A stretch of DNA of 64,000 bases from Strongylocentrotus droebachiensis (GCA_035222895.1 JAVYIG010007239.1:36001-100000); one strand, 5' to 3'; positions 1 through 15,300 are shown, counted from the first letter of the stretch. Program-made: numbers and translations. Notes: generated by a model not told the origin, from the letters alone.

Positions 1-213
1 TGTCCGTGTTAAGGCATTTCTTTCTTCCTTCATATCTCCACTATAACAGATCCTACAGACTTCTAACAAATTCCTCTTGAGAGCCCAGGAGATATTTTAC
101 ATCTGCGATGCCTAACTTGGCCTTCAAATGCCATCTTCATACTCTAAATTCAAATCCGAAATCAACTCTGTCATAAATCAAATTTTGTTTGTTTGTATGT
201 ATTTCTTTTCAAG

Positions 214-326
214 GTTTCGTTACAACAGACTAACTAAGGAGACCAAGAAGAACGATTGTGACAATCTTCCGGAAAAGACACAATGTGATGGAACCGACAG
301 GGCAGAGTCAATAGGCCATGCCATAG
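214..326 (+). CDS. Gene A exon: charged linker before ZU5
   Basis: The acceptor is a T-rich tract ending TTTTCAAG at 213 and the donor is G|GTGAGAT at 326/327. The exon encodes a hydrophilic stretch (RYNRLTKETKK onwards) rich in K, D and E, like a juxtamembrane linker. It ends in phase 1 and joins the ZU5 exon by completing GAA. The upstream reading frame stays open to 128 but is probably intron. Confidence 0.7.
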
Positions 327-3300
327 GTGAGATCAGGGGCGTCGCTAGACCTTTTTCAGTGGGGGGGGGGGGGTGTAGAGGCCAACGATTACCGACAAAA
401 CTAGCCACCAATTACCGACAAAATTAAATGTCCAATATCTACAAATTCAACCCTATAAACCTGGGGCCGAAGGCTAAATTGTTTTTCCTATGGACTATCT
501 ACAGTACTTGCATATGCGCAAAATGGTCATTTTCCTCGACGACATAAATATACGAATTATTTCTTCATTTTAGTCAGCATCGTAGCTATATATTTTAATG
601 CAGGCACTGAGCTAGGATCTTATTTTAGGGAGGGGCGGTAGTGAGCAAGAGAATCACTTAAAAGCGCGCTCATTAGGGGGGTGCGCGAAAGCTTTGACGT
701 TTCCGCAAATTATTAGAGAAAGAACACGAATCGTTGTACCATTTTCGACTTTTTATATTAAAGCCCTATTTGTCTTAATTCAGTTTCCCATTCTCACGCA
801 AAGCGCGGAAGCTCTGACGTTTCCTTAAATTATTAGAGAAGAAGGACGATTCGTTGTACCGTTCTCGACTCGTCTAAATGAAGTTTCCCCTTCCGCGCGA
901 AGCGCGGAATTTTTGGCGTTTCATCACAATATAAAGAAAGGAAGACGATTCGTCGTACCGTTGTTGACTCTTAAACCTTGTTTGAATCTAGTTTCCCCGA
1001 AAACTTTAACCCTCTGATTTCTTTAGCTGATATTATAGAAAAGTGAAACTTCGAGAAAATACAAGTATTGTAGTTGTAGTCACTCTCGAAGTCGTCACAG
1101 CGAATAAGAAGTCACAGTTTGTAGGGAAAAAAACTTGTCGGCCGACCAACAATATACATCTCACCGACTTCAAACTTCTGCATTGATATAGTACACGAGG
1201 ATCGAGCAAGAATACCGACACAGATGACCCGACACAGCAACATATTTACCCGTGTCTTTCTTGCTCCCTCGACGAGACGACTCCACCCAACAACCCCCTT
1301 CTCTGTTTTACTCCCACTCCTCCTCTCTCAAAGTCTCACCTCCCCTCTCTCTCTCCTCTCTTTCATCCCCCGTTTCTTTTGTTTCCCTTTCACTTTTTTT
1401 TCCTCTTTTTTAATGTTTTTCTCTTCTTTCTTTTCTTTCTTTTCCTTTCTATCCTCTCCTCCCTCTTGTTCTTTTTCCCTCTCTTTTTCCCTCTCTTTTT
1501 TTCCCTCTCTTTTTTTCCCTCTCTTTTTTTGCCTGTCTTTTTTTCTCTCCCCTTTTTTCCCTCTCTTTTTTCCCTCTCTTTTTTCCCTCCCCCTTTTCTC
1601 TTTTTCCCGACGGCAGCACAATTTTACCGACAATATCCTGACAGGTGGGAGGGGGGTGTCGCACCCCCCACCCCACCCCCCCCCCCCCTCCTTTGGCGAC
1701 GCCCCAGGGTGAGATAAGTTTTATGCATCTGAGGCAGGTGGATATTTTTTCTGCAAGAACACATGGGTATATTATCCTCAAAATTAAGAATTTGTCGGTA
1801 TATGTTATTTTGATATACTGTATGTGAAGTCACATGCAAGAATCTCAGGCCCGGCATCAGATAGACGGTTTAAAAAATGGATATATATAAAAGTCACAGT
1901 TTTGTAGTAGTTACCATCTATTGTCTTTAAACATCAAATTGTTAGTTCACTTCTTCCCTCACTAAATAGCGATCAACAAGAAAGTTTGAAGGGATTCTGG
2001 AAGATGAGACTACATGTTCATGTATACATGCACTGCATCTCTTGCCGGAGATTCTAGCCTGTGACGTCAGAGCTTATGATATTTATATGTAATGTACAGT
2101 ATGCTGTTAATACACATATTTGCACTGCTGTTATCAGAAGGTAGCTCTGCAACTGGAAATTTTGGAGCACTTGGAGGAAAACTGTCTACCAAATCACATG
2201 GGTTTACACTCCACATTCCACCTGGTGCCCTTGAGGAAGATGAGGAAATCAGCCTTTGGGTACTGACGGAGATTCCAAATGGCCTCACACTTAAGGAAAA
2301 CGAGCTTCTAGTCAGCCATGGCTTCCAGTGTAACCCGTCCGGGCTACGCTTTAAGAAACCGGCAAAGCTGATAATACCTCACTGTGCATTAGTCACTGCT
2401 CCTAACAAAGTACAGGCCATATTGTATTCCTGGAATCAGTCAGGTAACTAAATCACGTTTCTAGCCTTTCCGCAAGTATGAACATGTTTAGGCTGTGTGT
2501 TTTAAAAATATCATGTATTAGTTTGTGAAGTGCTATATAATCTACTGGATTCACCCCATATTGGCATAGGCCTTGAGCCCGATTCCGAATGAGTTGTGGA
2601 AAATCTTGTATTCTAAGATTTTCTTTCATGTTTTGTTTGTAATAGGGGGACACGCCTCTGTAAATAGTGATTATCTGCGGCCGTCATTGGCACTGCAGAC
2701 TGAACATCATTTAGCCTATTTAAAGTGGGGATACATATTACTCCTCAAACCCCGTAATTTGTGGATTATGGTTATAGCTGTATAAACATTGATCCAACTT
2801 TTAAATGATCAATTTCGTTTCTAAATTTTCGGATGGCGATATCGGCTACGTCATTGCTTTGAAAATGTTCACAAAAATGCCTATATTACTATTCAAGAAC
2901 TCAAGATACGCTCTTACATGCTAAGAATGGTTCTCAAAAAGGCTCATAAATTTTGAAACCCATACATACCTCATATTTAATAAATTTGACAATTTGGTAC
3001 CACAATTATGAGCCGAATTCACCATACCCTGACGTTAATTATTTTGTTTTGTTTCCTATTAGTTCTCTTGGAGCCAAAGTTTACAAAACACGGCCGGAAG
3101 AATGACAATGTTGCCCAAAGTAGCTTTGTGTGAGAATATCAATTAATTGAATGAAGCCTTTGACATTGATTATCATGCCATATGAATGATGAATCTTTTT
3201 AATAATAATAATAATAATAATCCGTTTTTTTATATAGCGCTCAATACACCGATCCAACGATGTGCCTATTAAGCGCTTTACAGATATATTATAGGATTTC

Positions 3301-6300
3301 CCGGCCAAATTCGCGTCAAAATTATCATTCAATTTTCCAGTTTTTGTATTTCATTTAGGATTTTGGTCGAAGGGTTTCATAGATCTGTCATTCAATTTAA
3401 AAACTGCTCAACTAGCATTCAAATTAATATTCACTTGTCGAAGTGTCATTTTTATCATTCAAATTAACACCTGTCATTCGTATTCGTAATATTTTTATTC
3501 AAGTTAGGAATGTTAGGGGGAAGAATTGCAACAAACTTTTACAGTTTTTAAATAATGCAGTTAAAATGCATGATTTGCCATTGGGGTCTAAGCTGTTATT
3601 CCATTTATTTATTTTCAGGACAATGCAGATGGGTGTAGTCAGACATAAAGTAAAGAAGGGGCGAAATCAAGGGATATGGCATTTTTACACGGACATGTTC
3701 ATATACCCGGGAAAGGTGGGGGTACCCTCAATCGCCCCTTTTTACTACAGACTCTGAATTTTACAAAAGTAATTCACATCGTCTCGTATACCCAGCACAC
3801 CCCTCCGTTTTTCTTAAAGAGTTTCATAGTTTACTTGCCCGCCAGCAGATCGATGGCTAAAGACATGGCTAAGTAATGAATCATGTTCAAATTGTTGACT
3901 CTAGTCCCTACCCCAGTCACAATATTGTACCCTTTTTCCATAATGAAATTATGATGAAATTATGATAAATTTATGATGAAATTATGATAAATTTATGATG
4001 AAACATAAGACAAACAACTTCCTTACATACAAATTTACAAATATACTGAGACCATCAGGTCCGTAGATGCAAGTCGTTTTTTTCTTCTTAACAATCAAAC
4101 TTAAATGCTGATGAATATCAGATGAATCTAATAAGTATAAGTGTATAAATGCAAAAAAATGAAATATGATGAAATACACATGAAAAAACAATCTTGAAAG
4201 AAAAAGAATGAGCTATAAAAAGTGTGTAATAAACGAGAAATGTATATTGACCATCAATTAAGTGCACAAAGTGCTAATTTGAATGCTACAAATTAATTAG
4301 AATGCTAGAAGTACACCGTCGCGTTGTCAGAAAATCGTCTTGCGCCAAATCGAATGACCAAATAGCGAAAGAAGCACATTGTTCATTAATTTGAATGAAA
4401 CATACGTAGATTCAAACGAAAATTCCATAGATTTGAAAACAAGAAAAGGGAATATAAACCCGAGATATACCTGACTCCACTAAAACCGTCGAATTTGAAC
4501 GCAAGACAAATTAATTTGAATGACAAACTCGTGAATTTGGTCGGGAAATCCTATATTATATGTCATGATCCGCCCATCCACCAGGGGCTCTTCGCAAATA
4601 CACATTTGTTTAATTTCACAGAGAATTTCATAGTGGGTAGTTTGGCATAAGAATAGATTAATCACGCACATCAGGAAAACGAATTTTAATTTCTTCTATA
4701 AGCAGACTAAGGCCTATGTACAGGTATTGTTTCTTCCCACATGAGAAAAATATTTCATGACAGTTGTGTTTATTGAATTGAATTAACAAATATTTGACAA
4801 TGTCTATTAATCATATTCGCCAAATTATGTATTTTTTAGTAAACACAAGTATATAATAAAGTAATTTTCCCTTTCAGTTGTTTTGTCACATGATTGTAGA
4901 ATAGCATAATAAGTAGAGTGATTCTTTGTAAATCCATATTGATTAGAAATAAATAGGTTATTCGTGTTTAAGAAAGAATATAATCGTTTATATACTATTT
5001 TATATAATATTTTTGAAATGCTTGGTAGTAAAGCAGTTGGTCGGTAGTTTGCAATTATAGAGTGATCACCCTTTTTATATATCGAAATTATTTTTGCAAC
5101 CTTTAGTGGGTCGGGAAAAATCCCTTTGGAAAGAGATAAATTTAAGATGTGTGATAACGGGGAAGCTATGAATTGATTTATTTGTTTTGATAAAGGTACA
5201 CGTAATTCATCATAACCGCTGGATTTACTGCATCTTAATAAACGAAAAATTTCTAATATCTCTTGAATATTTGTTGGATTAAAAAATAATGATTGATCAA
5301 CGTTATTATTTAAGTATTTCAAAAAGTAATTATTTTCATTATTTATTTTGGAAGCTAAATCCGGTCCAATATAAGTAAAGTATTTATTGAATGCTTCAAC
5401 AACATCATTTGGGTCTTGAATGTGATGCCCATTATCATTAAATTCAATATTATTTGGAGTATCTTTTTCCTTCCCCAAAATGTCATAATTGTTTGCAATA
5501 ATGATTTATTATTTTCTTTACTATTTTTAATTTTGTTACAATAGTATAATTTGCTTGTCAAACGAAAACTTGAAGTCAATTTGTTACGGTACTTTTTATA
5601 TTCATGTTGATTGTTATTTGTAGGTGATCGAAGCGATATTTTATATAAACGAATCCGAGTAGATATAGATTTAAGTATACCTTGAGTAATCCATGACCTT
5701 TTTTTTTTTTTTATCTGATTTAATTCTTGTGAGGGGCAATTTTTTTAAATCATAATGACAAAGAGTTTATTTTTAAAGTTTTCATATGAACTGTTCACAT
5801 CTCTTTCAAAATAAATATCATACCAACTTTCCTGACTCAAGTCTATCTTTAAGGATTCAAGATTACGCTTTGTTTCTTTACTTCGTGTTGTATTTTCTTT
5901 ATTGGGAATTTGTAATAAGTGTTTATCATTTGGACATATCGTAAATATGGATAAATGGTATGAAATATCATAGTATATTATTTCATTCTGTTTATTATCT
6001 AATAAGTTTCAGAAAATATAATCAATTATAGTATGTGTTAATTTTGTACGTCAAGTTGGTTTATTGATAAAAGATTTGAAAGAAAATCAAGATAATAAAT
6101 AAGTAAAGTGTTGGCCAAGAACAGTAAAAGGTAAGGACATATCGATATTAAAGTCTCCCATGATATATATATATCTTTATTCTTATGTTTATCATCAATA
6201 ATTTCTTAAAATAATGTTTCGATTCCTTCAAAGTGAATATCATGTCATATTTAACATTGTACATCATTACGAGTATAAAAAGCTACACCACCTCCCTTTC

Positions 6301-9300
6301 CATGTTTACGGTCTGAATTAATTAATTCATAATCCTCAATATTGAATATTGGAGTGTAACCAGTGTTACAAGGTTTCATGTTGCGTGATTGGTTGTCGTA
6401 AGTCTCGAGGATTCACTGGCGGTCTCGCATGATGGCGAATTTTGCGATAATGGGTTCGGGTCCCTGGTCGCCTGCCGCTGCTCCGTCTGTGATTCGCGAT
6501 TTCTGTGGGAGTCGATGGGCGTTTACAATTATGATCCTTGCAGCCTCTTCCCTTGATATACCCAGATCAATGAAGACATATTTTAATTTTTCATACACGT
6601 TTTCATCTCTACTTTGGGTTGCTCTGTAAAATAGAAGGTTCGCTTTGCGCTGATAAACCTTGATAATAAGTTTGCCATATGATGTCGGCTTTTTGCTCAT
6701 TACGAAGCTTCGGATTTTTTTTTTCAATGTTCAGAGCACGATCATTTGTTTCTTGTAGTGATGTTTAAATATGATAGATTTTGCGGTGCGGAAGGCCGTT
6801 GATTTTCTTGCAAAGTACGCCCGAGACACTATGAACGTGACTGACAAAGAAAGCGGACAAAATATACAGTTACTCAGGTAGACAAAGGAACATCCCTTCA
6901 CTGCTATTATGTAAAAATGTGTAGGACAGGTGTCACATGCATATTCACCTGTTCTACACATTTGTACATAATAGCAGTGAAGGGATGTTCCTTTGTCTAC
7001 CTGAGGAACTGTATATTTTGTCCGCTTTCTTTGTCCGTCATGTTCATAGTGAGAGTCTCATAACATCCTCCTTAAGCTCACTGAGAGTGGGTGGGTCGGA
7101 GTGGATGGTTTGGGCTGGTCCATACTGCTGTGCAGCAGTTCGGGTGTCACGCGGCATGGCGATAATTGTAGATTGATTCCAGTCATTCGAAAATACATCT
7201 AAATCTCAAGAAAATGTCCAATCTATACAATTATATGTTCACATGTACATTGATGAGAAAAGTGTGAAATTAGTTTGCCCCAACCCGGAGCTGTCAGAAA
7301 ACACGTGCTTACACAACGGCGTCCATGTACAATACCGTTTTGTTTTGTTTTATTTTAAAGGTACACCTAAACGGCTTCCAGATTCCTCCAACTTTATTTG
7401 TTCAGTACAAGAACGGTGGCTAGAGGTCTCAGTCAGCCATTTTTCTGGAGGATTTATTGCCTTAATTTGGGACTGGCTGTTTCTAAAGGGCATATTACTG
7501 TCATGCATGTCGTTTCTTCCCAGACTCTTGCCTCTCTCCAGAAAACCAATACTTGAGGTTCGATTCGTCAAGAAGCCGAATAACCAGGAATGGGTAAACA
7601 GACATTAACAAAAAAAAAATTGTTTAATTATTATTTTATTTTTTTTATATATATTTTTATTTTTATTTTTTTTATTTATTTTTTACTTTTATTTTATTTA
7701 TTTTTTTATTTTTTTTTGGGGGGGGCGTATTTAAGCCTGGTCACTGCAGAAATGGTTTGCGTATCCATGCGTTGATGGTGAGGATGTGATACGATGCCAT
7801 TACAAAGTTCTGTCGCAAATTAACAGTTTTCGAGCCTTGTCATATAAAAAATATGAAGCAAATTTAGCACTTTATATGTATTTGTATTTAAAAACAAAAC
7901 TTTAACCTCCTTCAGCACCTTTTGGTTCTTTACATAACGATATTATTATTTTTTTTTTTTTTGGGGGGGGGGTTGCTCTTTTGATCTTGGTCGTAAATTT
8001 CTATCGAACAAAGTCAAGTCAACATCTTGATATTTTTCTTGCATTCTAGACTATACCTTGTAGCGTTTCTGCTTTCCTAACATCAATTAAACGAATGAAT
8101 ATCCCGATGTTGGCAATATACTTTTAGACTTATCTGTGCTATGTCTACTGTGAACAAAAGGCCTTAGCCCCATATTGGTATTGCAACTGATCAGCCTCAA
8201 CATTTTTAGGAAGCAGCCGATTGCATTAACAATAAATTTTTATCTGTGGCAGCAGATCTACCGAAACTGGATAAAACAAAGTTACCAGCGTACTTACCTT
8301 TACCTGTGGACTGCCCAATAATAAAACCAAAAGACGTGTATGATTTATTACGTAAACTTAATTTACAAAAATCAACTAGTTTAGGCGACTTACCTGTTCG
8401 AATATTACGTGAATTTGCTTATGAATTATATTATCCATTATGTTATATACTTTATTTTGCATTTACAAAAGGGGTTTTCCCACAAGTATGGAAGTATGCT
8501 GAGATAATACCAATACCCAAATCATATCCACCAACTCTTCTTGAATTACGGCCCATAGCCCTAACTTCTCACTTTGCTTAAATAGCTGAAACTTTCATTA
8601 CTAACTGGTTGTGGGAGGATATTGGTAATATGATTGATAAAAACCAGTATGGAAATCGTCGTGGCCTTTCTACTTGCCATTATTTAATGGAATGTTACAT
8701 AATTTATACAAAAATGCAGATAAACAACAAATAATTTTAACCATAGTTTTAACCGATTTTTCTAAAGCGTTTGACCGGATTGATCATAATGTTTTAATTA
8801 GTAAACTTGTTAAATTGGATGTACGACCATGTGTCATTTCGTTAATAGTAGATTTTTTAGAATGCCGCCAACAAGTAGTAAGGTATAAAGGTCGCAATCC
8901 AAATGTAAAAATTAACAATGTAGGAGTCCCTCAAGGCACCAAATTGGGGCCTATATTATTTTTAATTATGGTTAACGATGCATGTCATGATTGTTTACTC
9001 CCTTTTTAAAGTATGATGTAGATGATTTAACCATAGTAGAAAGCCGGACTTGTACACAAATATCAAAATTGCAGTCGGAATTATTGTTATTAGAAAATTG
9101 GTCTTTACGCAATAATATGAAACTAAACTCAACTAAATGCATTAATTTTAGAGTATTGTGCACCACTTTTTCATTCCAACCAAACGCGTAAACAAACAGA
9201 TAATATTGAACGAATACAAAAACGGGCTTGTAGAAATATTTCGGGACTTAATTATGAAACATATAAACAAGCTCTAGAATCGTGCAATTTGTTAACGTTG

Positions 9301-12300
9301 GAAGAACGCAGGAATAAACTTTGTTTCGATTTGGCCATTAAATTAGAAAAGCATGAACCGTGTTCTTTATGGCTACCAAGTCGAAGAATTGTTAATTTTA
9401 ATTTAAGAAATGTACATAAATATTCTCAATTTATTTGTAAAACCAGTCGCTTTAATAATAGCTCTATTTGTTCGCATCTTAAATGATTATTATTAAAAAA
9501 AGTAAGCTTCATGCATTTTGTATATTTTTATTTTTAATGATGCTGTCTATTATACGTATGAATGTATCTAGTATATTTATCCTTCTGTATGTCATTAATT
9601 TTATTTCATGTTTTCATGTACAATACTGTATTTTAATCATCACACCTTGTAAATGACCTGCAATTCAGCTTCGGCTGCCAGAACGTCATGTGAATAAAAC
9701 TTTTATTAAATTGATACTGTTCCGGCTGTTTCTCTCAATCGATGCCACTTTGGACGTTATTTTAGTTTTCCGATTTCCTGATAGATAAAGCCTTTTGTCA
9801 CTGATCTAAATGAATTGGTTGACTCGTGCAACCACAGCTTATTCCTTAGGAAGATTCCAGTGCATACTTTAGTTTTAAAAAACACATAAGTCCGAGAGTA
9901 AATGTATAATACGAGTGTACATATGATTTCTATCTTCTTTATAATCTCCAGATAACTTTATCAGAATCCTTTGTGTGCACATGATTTTTCAGAAGGATGT
10001 CCATGCATTAAAGGACCCCAATTTCCAACCTGTGAAGGGCGATGACGATGAGGTTGTGTTTGGGAGGAGAAAACTAACAGTCGCTTGCCATCTTGGTGAG
10101 AAGAGTCCCAAAACAGATGTAAGTGTACTTAGGTTCTCGGAATTGCTATAATTAGTTGAAATAAATTGAAACAAGGACTTTTTGGAAACAAGAACAGTTA
10201 AAACATTAATTTTATCAGTCCGTGCAACGAATTATATTTTCTCTCATCACTTTCTTAACTTCAAATAAGTTTTTGTTTCACCGATTGGTCCTTGATGGCA
10301 CATATACTCGAATATGAAAGAAATGAACACAGGCGAGTAGCCAGGGGGCGGTGGGGGCGGTCGCCCCCCAAAAAAAACGCCGGCCAAAAAAAAAAGAGAG
10401 AAAAAAAGAAGAAAGGAGGAGGACGTAGGAAGAAAAAGGATTAAGAGTCGAAAACGGTACAACGAATCGTCTTCTTTCTCTAATAATTTAATAAAACGTC
10501 TAAGCTACCGCGCTTCGCGCGGGAGGGATCGGGGGGGGGGGGGGAACTGAATTCAGATAAGGATTAAGAGTCGAGAACGGTACAACCAATCGTCTTCTTT
10601 CTCTAATAATTTATGAAACGTCAAAGCTTCCGCCGCTTCGCGCGGGAGGGGAGGGGGGGATATGAATTCAGACAAGGATTAAGAGTCGATCGAGAATGGT
10701 ACACCGCATCTTCTTCTTTCTTTAATAATTTAATAAAACTTCAGAGCTTCCGCGCTACAGCTTCCGCGGAGGAAGGGGAACTTGATTCAAACAAAGATTA
10801 AGAGTCGAGGACGGTACAGCGAATCGTCTTTTTCTCTAATGAAGCGTCAAAAGAAACTGAATTTAGATAAAGATTAAGGGTCGAGAACGGTCCAACGAAT
10901 CGTCTTCTTTCTCTTATAATTTGATGAAACTCCCCCCCCCCCTCCCTGCACCCACCCCCCTAGGGAGCGCGCTCTGTAAGTGATTCGCACTCTTCGCGTG
11001 CTCACTACCGCCCCCCTAAAATAAAATCCTGGCTACGCGCTTGAATGAACATATGCTAATGATATTGCTACTAATATCATGATTATAATAAATACGCCAG
11101 TTTGAATGTGCTGAATGACTTTTTGTGGACATATGATTAACCTCGAACGAAGAGACTAGTTCTACAACTTTAAATTACATATTTCTTCTTTTGTCGGTAC
11201 AATAGTTGAATAATTATGTAAAATAATAATTAAGGATTTTCCGTCTATTTTAACACATTTCTCCCAATCTAGGAACGCACACAATATCAAAGCTAAATTA
11301 AGTCATGTATCGTTCAATTTGGTCGATTGTTATTAAATTAATCACTTGTCCACATGATACATTTTCACCCATGCAATCGTATATTTGCAGCCGGAGATGA
11401 CAAAATTTAATTTATTTTGACGAAATTAAATGCGAAACGTCGGAATTTATTGGACCATGTTCGAAAATACAAACATTTTTTAATAATTATGTTCAGCAGT
11501 ACTCTCTACATCTGCGTTTTAGCGCATATTTCATACAATCATGAATGCTAACTAATTATATAATCGGGCAATTTCCTCAGGCTATTCATTACAGCAAGAT
11601 GAGCTTGAAAAGGAAAGTGACAATGTACTTTCTACTCGATCTAACCGAGGAGAGTGATGAGACATTAGTGACACTTGAAGTGGTTCAAACCTCTACACAG
11701 ATGATCAAATTCAACACACGTTTCCCAGGTAAAACATTTCATGGAGATGCTTAGTTATTCTAACCCCTGAGTATCAATATGTCATAGCGTATCACAAAGG
11801 ACCTATTGCGTTATAAATTGGCCTTACTTGCTATTTAAACTAAATAATGATTGTGCGAAACGTTGACTGGACCATGTGTACAGTGGAGAAAATGTGTGTA
11901 TAGACTAAAGGAAGATAGATGCCTGGGTATTGGACCAATTGGCTCTTGATCAAATGTCAATTATGTCATACGTCACACGTGTGAAAGCATTCGATCATGT
12001 AGATAATCCCTGTTTATATATACTAAGGCTTGAAACGTATAGGCGCAGGAAACTCAGGAACAGGTACATGTAGAAAATATGGGGAGGCTGTATCCTTCAG
12101 ACAATACAAAAATATAGTTATGGGCATATAGAAAAGTTTTCTCCAACCAGTTGTGAGTGTACATACAATTTAAGCTCTAAAATGTTTTAATTATATGTGT
12201 TGTTTTTTCTTTTTTCATTTTGTCGCCTAGTGACATGGTGGGTTTCAACATCACTGTTTAGCTACCAGTCACTTATTTTTACTTAATATGTGCGTGTTCG

Positions 12301-15300
12301 CATTATCTCATAAGGGAACCCACAGTCACCCAAACAATTCTGTTAAACGCATACCTACTCTCATGACAGGGGTCGACGAAAGGTCTAAGGAACATGACAC
12401 TCCTTCACCATCCACTGTTGAAATGTGAGTAGAGCCTCGGTCTACGTGTGGGTGTATGTATGTATGTGTGTGAATGTGTGTGTGTGCGTGTGTGTGTATG
12501 TGTCTGCATGGGAGTTTATACGAACATAAATAAATATATATATAGTTAAAAACTTAATTATTCATACCCCTTATAAAGTTGATATTTTTTGTGTTTCTAG
12601 TAACTTAAGAATAAAAACGGGACTGGTCGAAATTAGGGTCTTTGTTTCATATTATTAGATGTAATCGTTAATGTGTCACAATCTCAAGAAATATTAATCG
12701 GCACAAACAAACTTTTCATGTACTAATACAAAAAATAAAAGTGTATAAATAAGTGTGCGTTTAACTGTTCATACAAAGCTCACAAACAAAAGTTATAACC
12801 AAATTTACTAGCATGTAATTTAACTCACTTAATGTGATTTGAAATATATTTCGTGGTATAGCGTAACCTGTTTTCTGTATAATGATACCCTAATAATTAT
12901 TGTTCTGCCGCAAAAATTATATTTAAAAATGCTTTTGATGAGATAAAACTTACTATTGAAATGCACAAAACAATTTTAAAAACTGGAGGATTGTGATGAG
13001 ACTGCTTTGATTCACCCCAAACTTGGTGGAAGAGGATTTTTAACCGATTTGTCTAGAAAACCATGGTTGTCGGTCATTCGTGGCAGCAAAATTATGAAAA
13101 AATTCGATAGCGTATTAGTAATTCTTTACTATAAAATAACATTTAAGATTAAAGGAGATGTATTTCTTTCATGATGAGCTTCCAAAATCGGGTACTCTCT
13201 TGATATAAAGACGCACAAACACACACACACACGCACACACACAAATATATACGGGGAGTCTGAAAAAAACAAAAAACAAGACTAGATGGCATCATCTTAA
13301 AAAGTACTTAACCATTCTTAACGAAATTTCGTGAAATAGTGTAATCGGTGACTTTCACAAGAATTTACACTAATACTACAGAGTTATAATTTTGGAGGGT
13401 TAAATCTCATTTCTCCCAAAGGTTCGTACGAACGATAATTTCGTACGAATCTCCCTGTTTTTCCATTTTCTTAAAATCGTTCGTACGGCTTTCGTAGCCG
13501 TTCGTAGCCGTTCGTAATGGCATTTGTGGTCAAGGCTTTACAAAGAGAGTGCAGTGCAATCGGACAGACCTCTGGCCTTTGTAACATTTTAATAATTTTA
13601 CATCTTCCAAAAATAATCAGACCTTGGTGGATTAAGCTTGGAGCTTTAAGACGTTCAAAAGAGGTTTGGGGATACCAACCGAACATTGTTTAAAAATTCA
13701 ATTGAGAACGGTTAAAGATAAAGTTGAGTTCTAGTCATGTGATTGCATTGTGAAAGAAACGTTGTGAAATGATCATAACGGATTGATCATCTAGCATATA
13801 AGTATTGGTGTGTACTGCAAGGTTCTGGAATCATCAAAATGATAAGAAATTTGGCCTAATCTTGATAAAGTTACAAGCACTGTACTCAGAGAGATGTTTG
13901 TGGGACTACACGAACATGTGGCATAAAAATCCGATGTTACATGCCATATTTAGAATATTAAGGCATTTGAACAGCCATGCTTTTCAGGGAACATATTTTC
14001 TCTGATGTTCTTCTGCACCTGCATAATACAATGATAACGCTCACAAATTATTTTTCACCTCTTCCCAGAACTCAACCTACTCTTTTAGTATCCTTTGTTT
14101 CAATTTCACATATTATGTAATGTAAATATGCATAACTGTTTTTTAATCCCAGGCATAGATTTATATTGAGCCCAATTTAAATATTTGCGCTTTGTTAATG
14201 AACTTCCAAAATTACATTTAAATCTTCGTTTGTTAATTACCGTCTATGTATGTTACAAGATTTTTGTTTTAATGCCCATTTTTTCTTTGGAAAAAAACAT
14301 TTTGTTGTGTTGCTGTTTAGAGTTCTTATTCAAAAATTGTTAGTGTTTGTATTGGCTACACAACTCAGAAACCTAATATACATGTGCATAATTACAACGT
14401 CGCAATATTGCCCGCAAAAAAACATTGTTGTTCAAGTCTTCGACTCAGGGCAATACATCCTGATCTTCCCCTGAAAGCCATCCAATTGTATTGACCGTAA
14501 TGATATAACATTCTCCCGAATCGTAAACAAGGGGATTATGAAAAAATACACACCTGGGCCCCGTCTTATAAAGAGTTGCGATTGATTCAAACCAATTGTT
14601 AGTTTCCCTATCAATCGCAAGTTTGCATTCCTTTATCTCTTATGTATATAGTTGCGATTGATACCAATAGCAAATAATTTGCGATGAACCTCCTTATTAC
14701 TTGTCGCCGAGAAAGATGATATGTAAAATATATCCTCCACACCCACGCCAAAACCCGAGCGCGCACACTAGTTCATGTATAAATATATATTTATCTATAT
14801 ATATACATATTTGCATACTCACACACGTATGTATACTTGTGTGAGTATGCAAATATGTAAACAATTTATGCATAAGTGTATGCATAGATGTGCTTCCGAT
14901 ATCCGATAATATCTAGTGCAAACGTGTAAAACCTATGAATGTCAATCAGACTTATTTATCACAATACTATATACTACAGTCTTGCCAGGTAGCTCTACTT
15001 GTTTTATAGGCTCCTCACATTTTACAACAATTTTTCTTTTACTGTCATATCTATATTTCCCTCAACAAAACTTTGTAGTTGTTTGCCACGTTTGCCATAC
15101 GTTATAAATTAGTTTATTCAGGTTATACTGTATACCCGTATTGTTTTGTAACCGACTCTTCAGCTTGAATTAATCTTAATTGGTTTTGATGTACATGTAA
15201 ATATGGAACAATAAACTACAAAACAGTGAAATCGGTCAACTGAGATTATTAGATAAAAAGTAAAATTTCATATTTTCTCCATATAAATATAGACCTACTA

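Larger units (their letters stand above)
334..1707. mobile_element. hAT-like non-autonomous element with 8-bp TSD
   Basis: The ends are CAGGGGCGTCGC (334-345) and its near-perfect inverse (1696-1707, 11 of 12 matching). They are flanked by the 8-bp direct repeat GGTGAGAT at 326-333 and 1708-1715. An 8-bp TSD with a CAGGG-type terminus is typical of the hAT superfamily. Inside are repeated units containing AATTATTAGAGAA and CGATTCGTTGTACC (about 690-990), a long CT-rich tract (1270-1615) and C-runs. No transposase frame is visible. The internal units match, in reverse, those of the element at 10330-11043. Confidence 0.75.

Noticed and set aside
1224..1781. Long Ser/Phe/Pro-rich and Lys/Glu/Arg-rich open frames on both strands
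   Set aside because: They are translations of the CT-rich tract inside the hAT-like element; no domain or codon bias.
4825..9486. Host reverse transcriptase genes
   Set aside because: Both are broken LINE copies with frameshifts and missing parts, inside introns.
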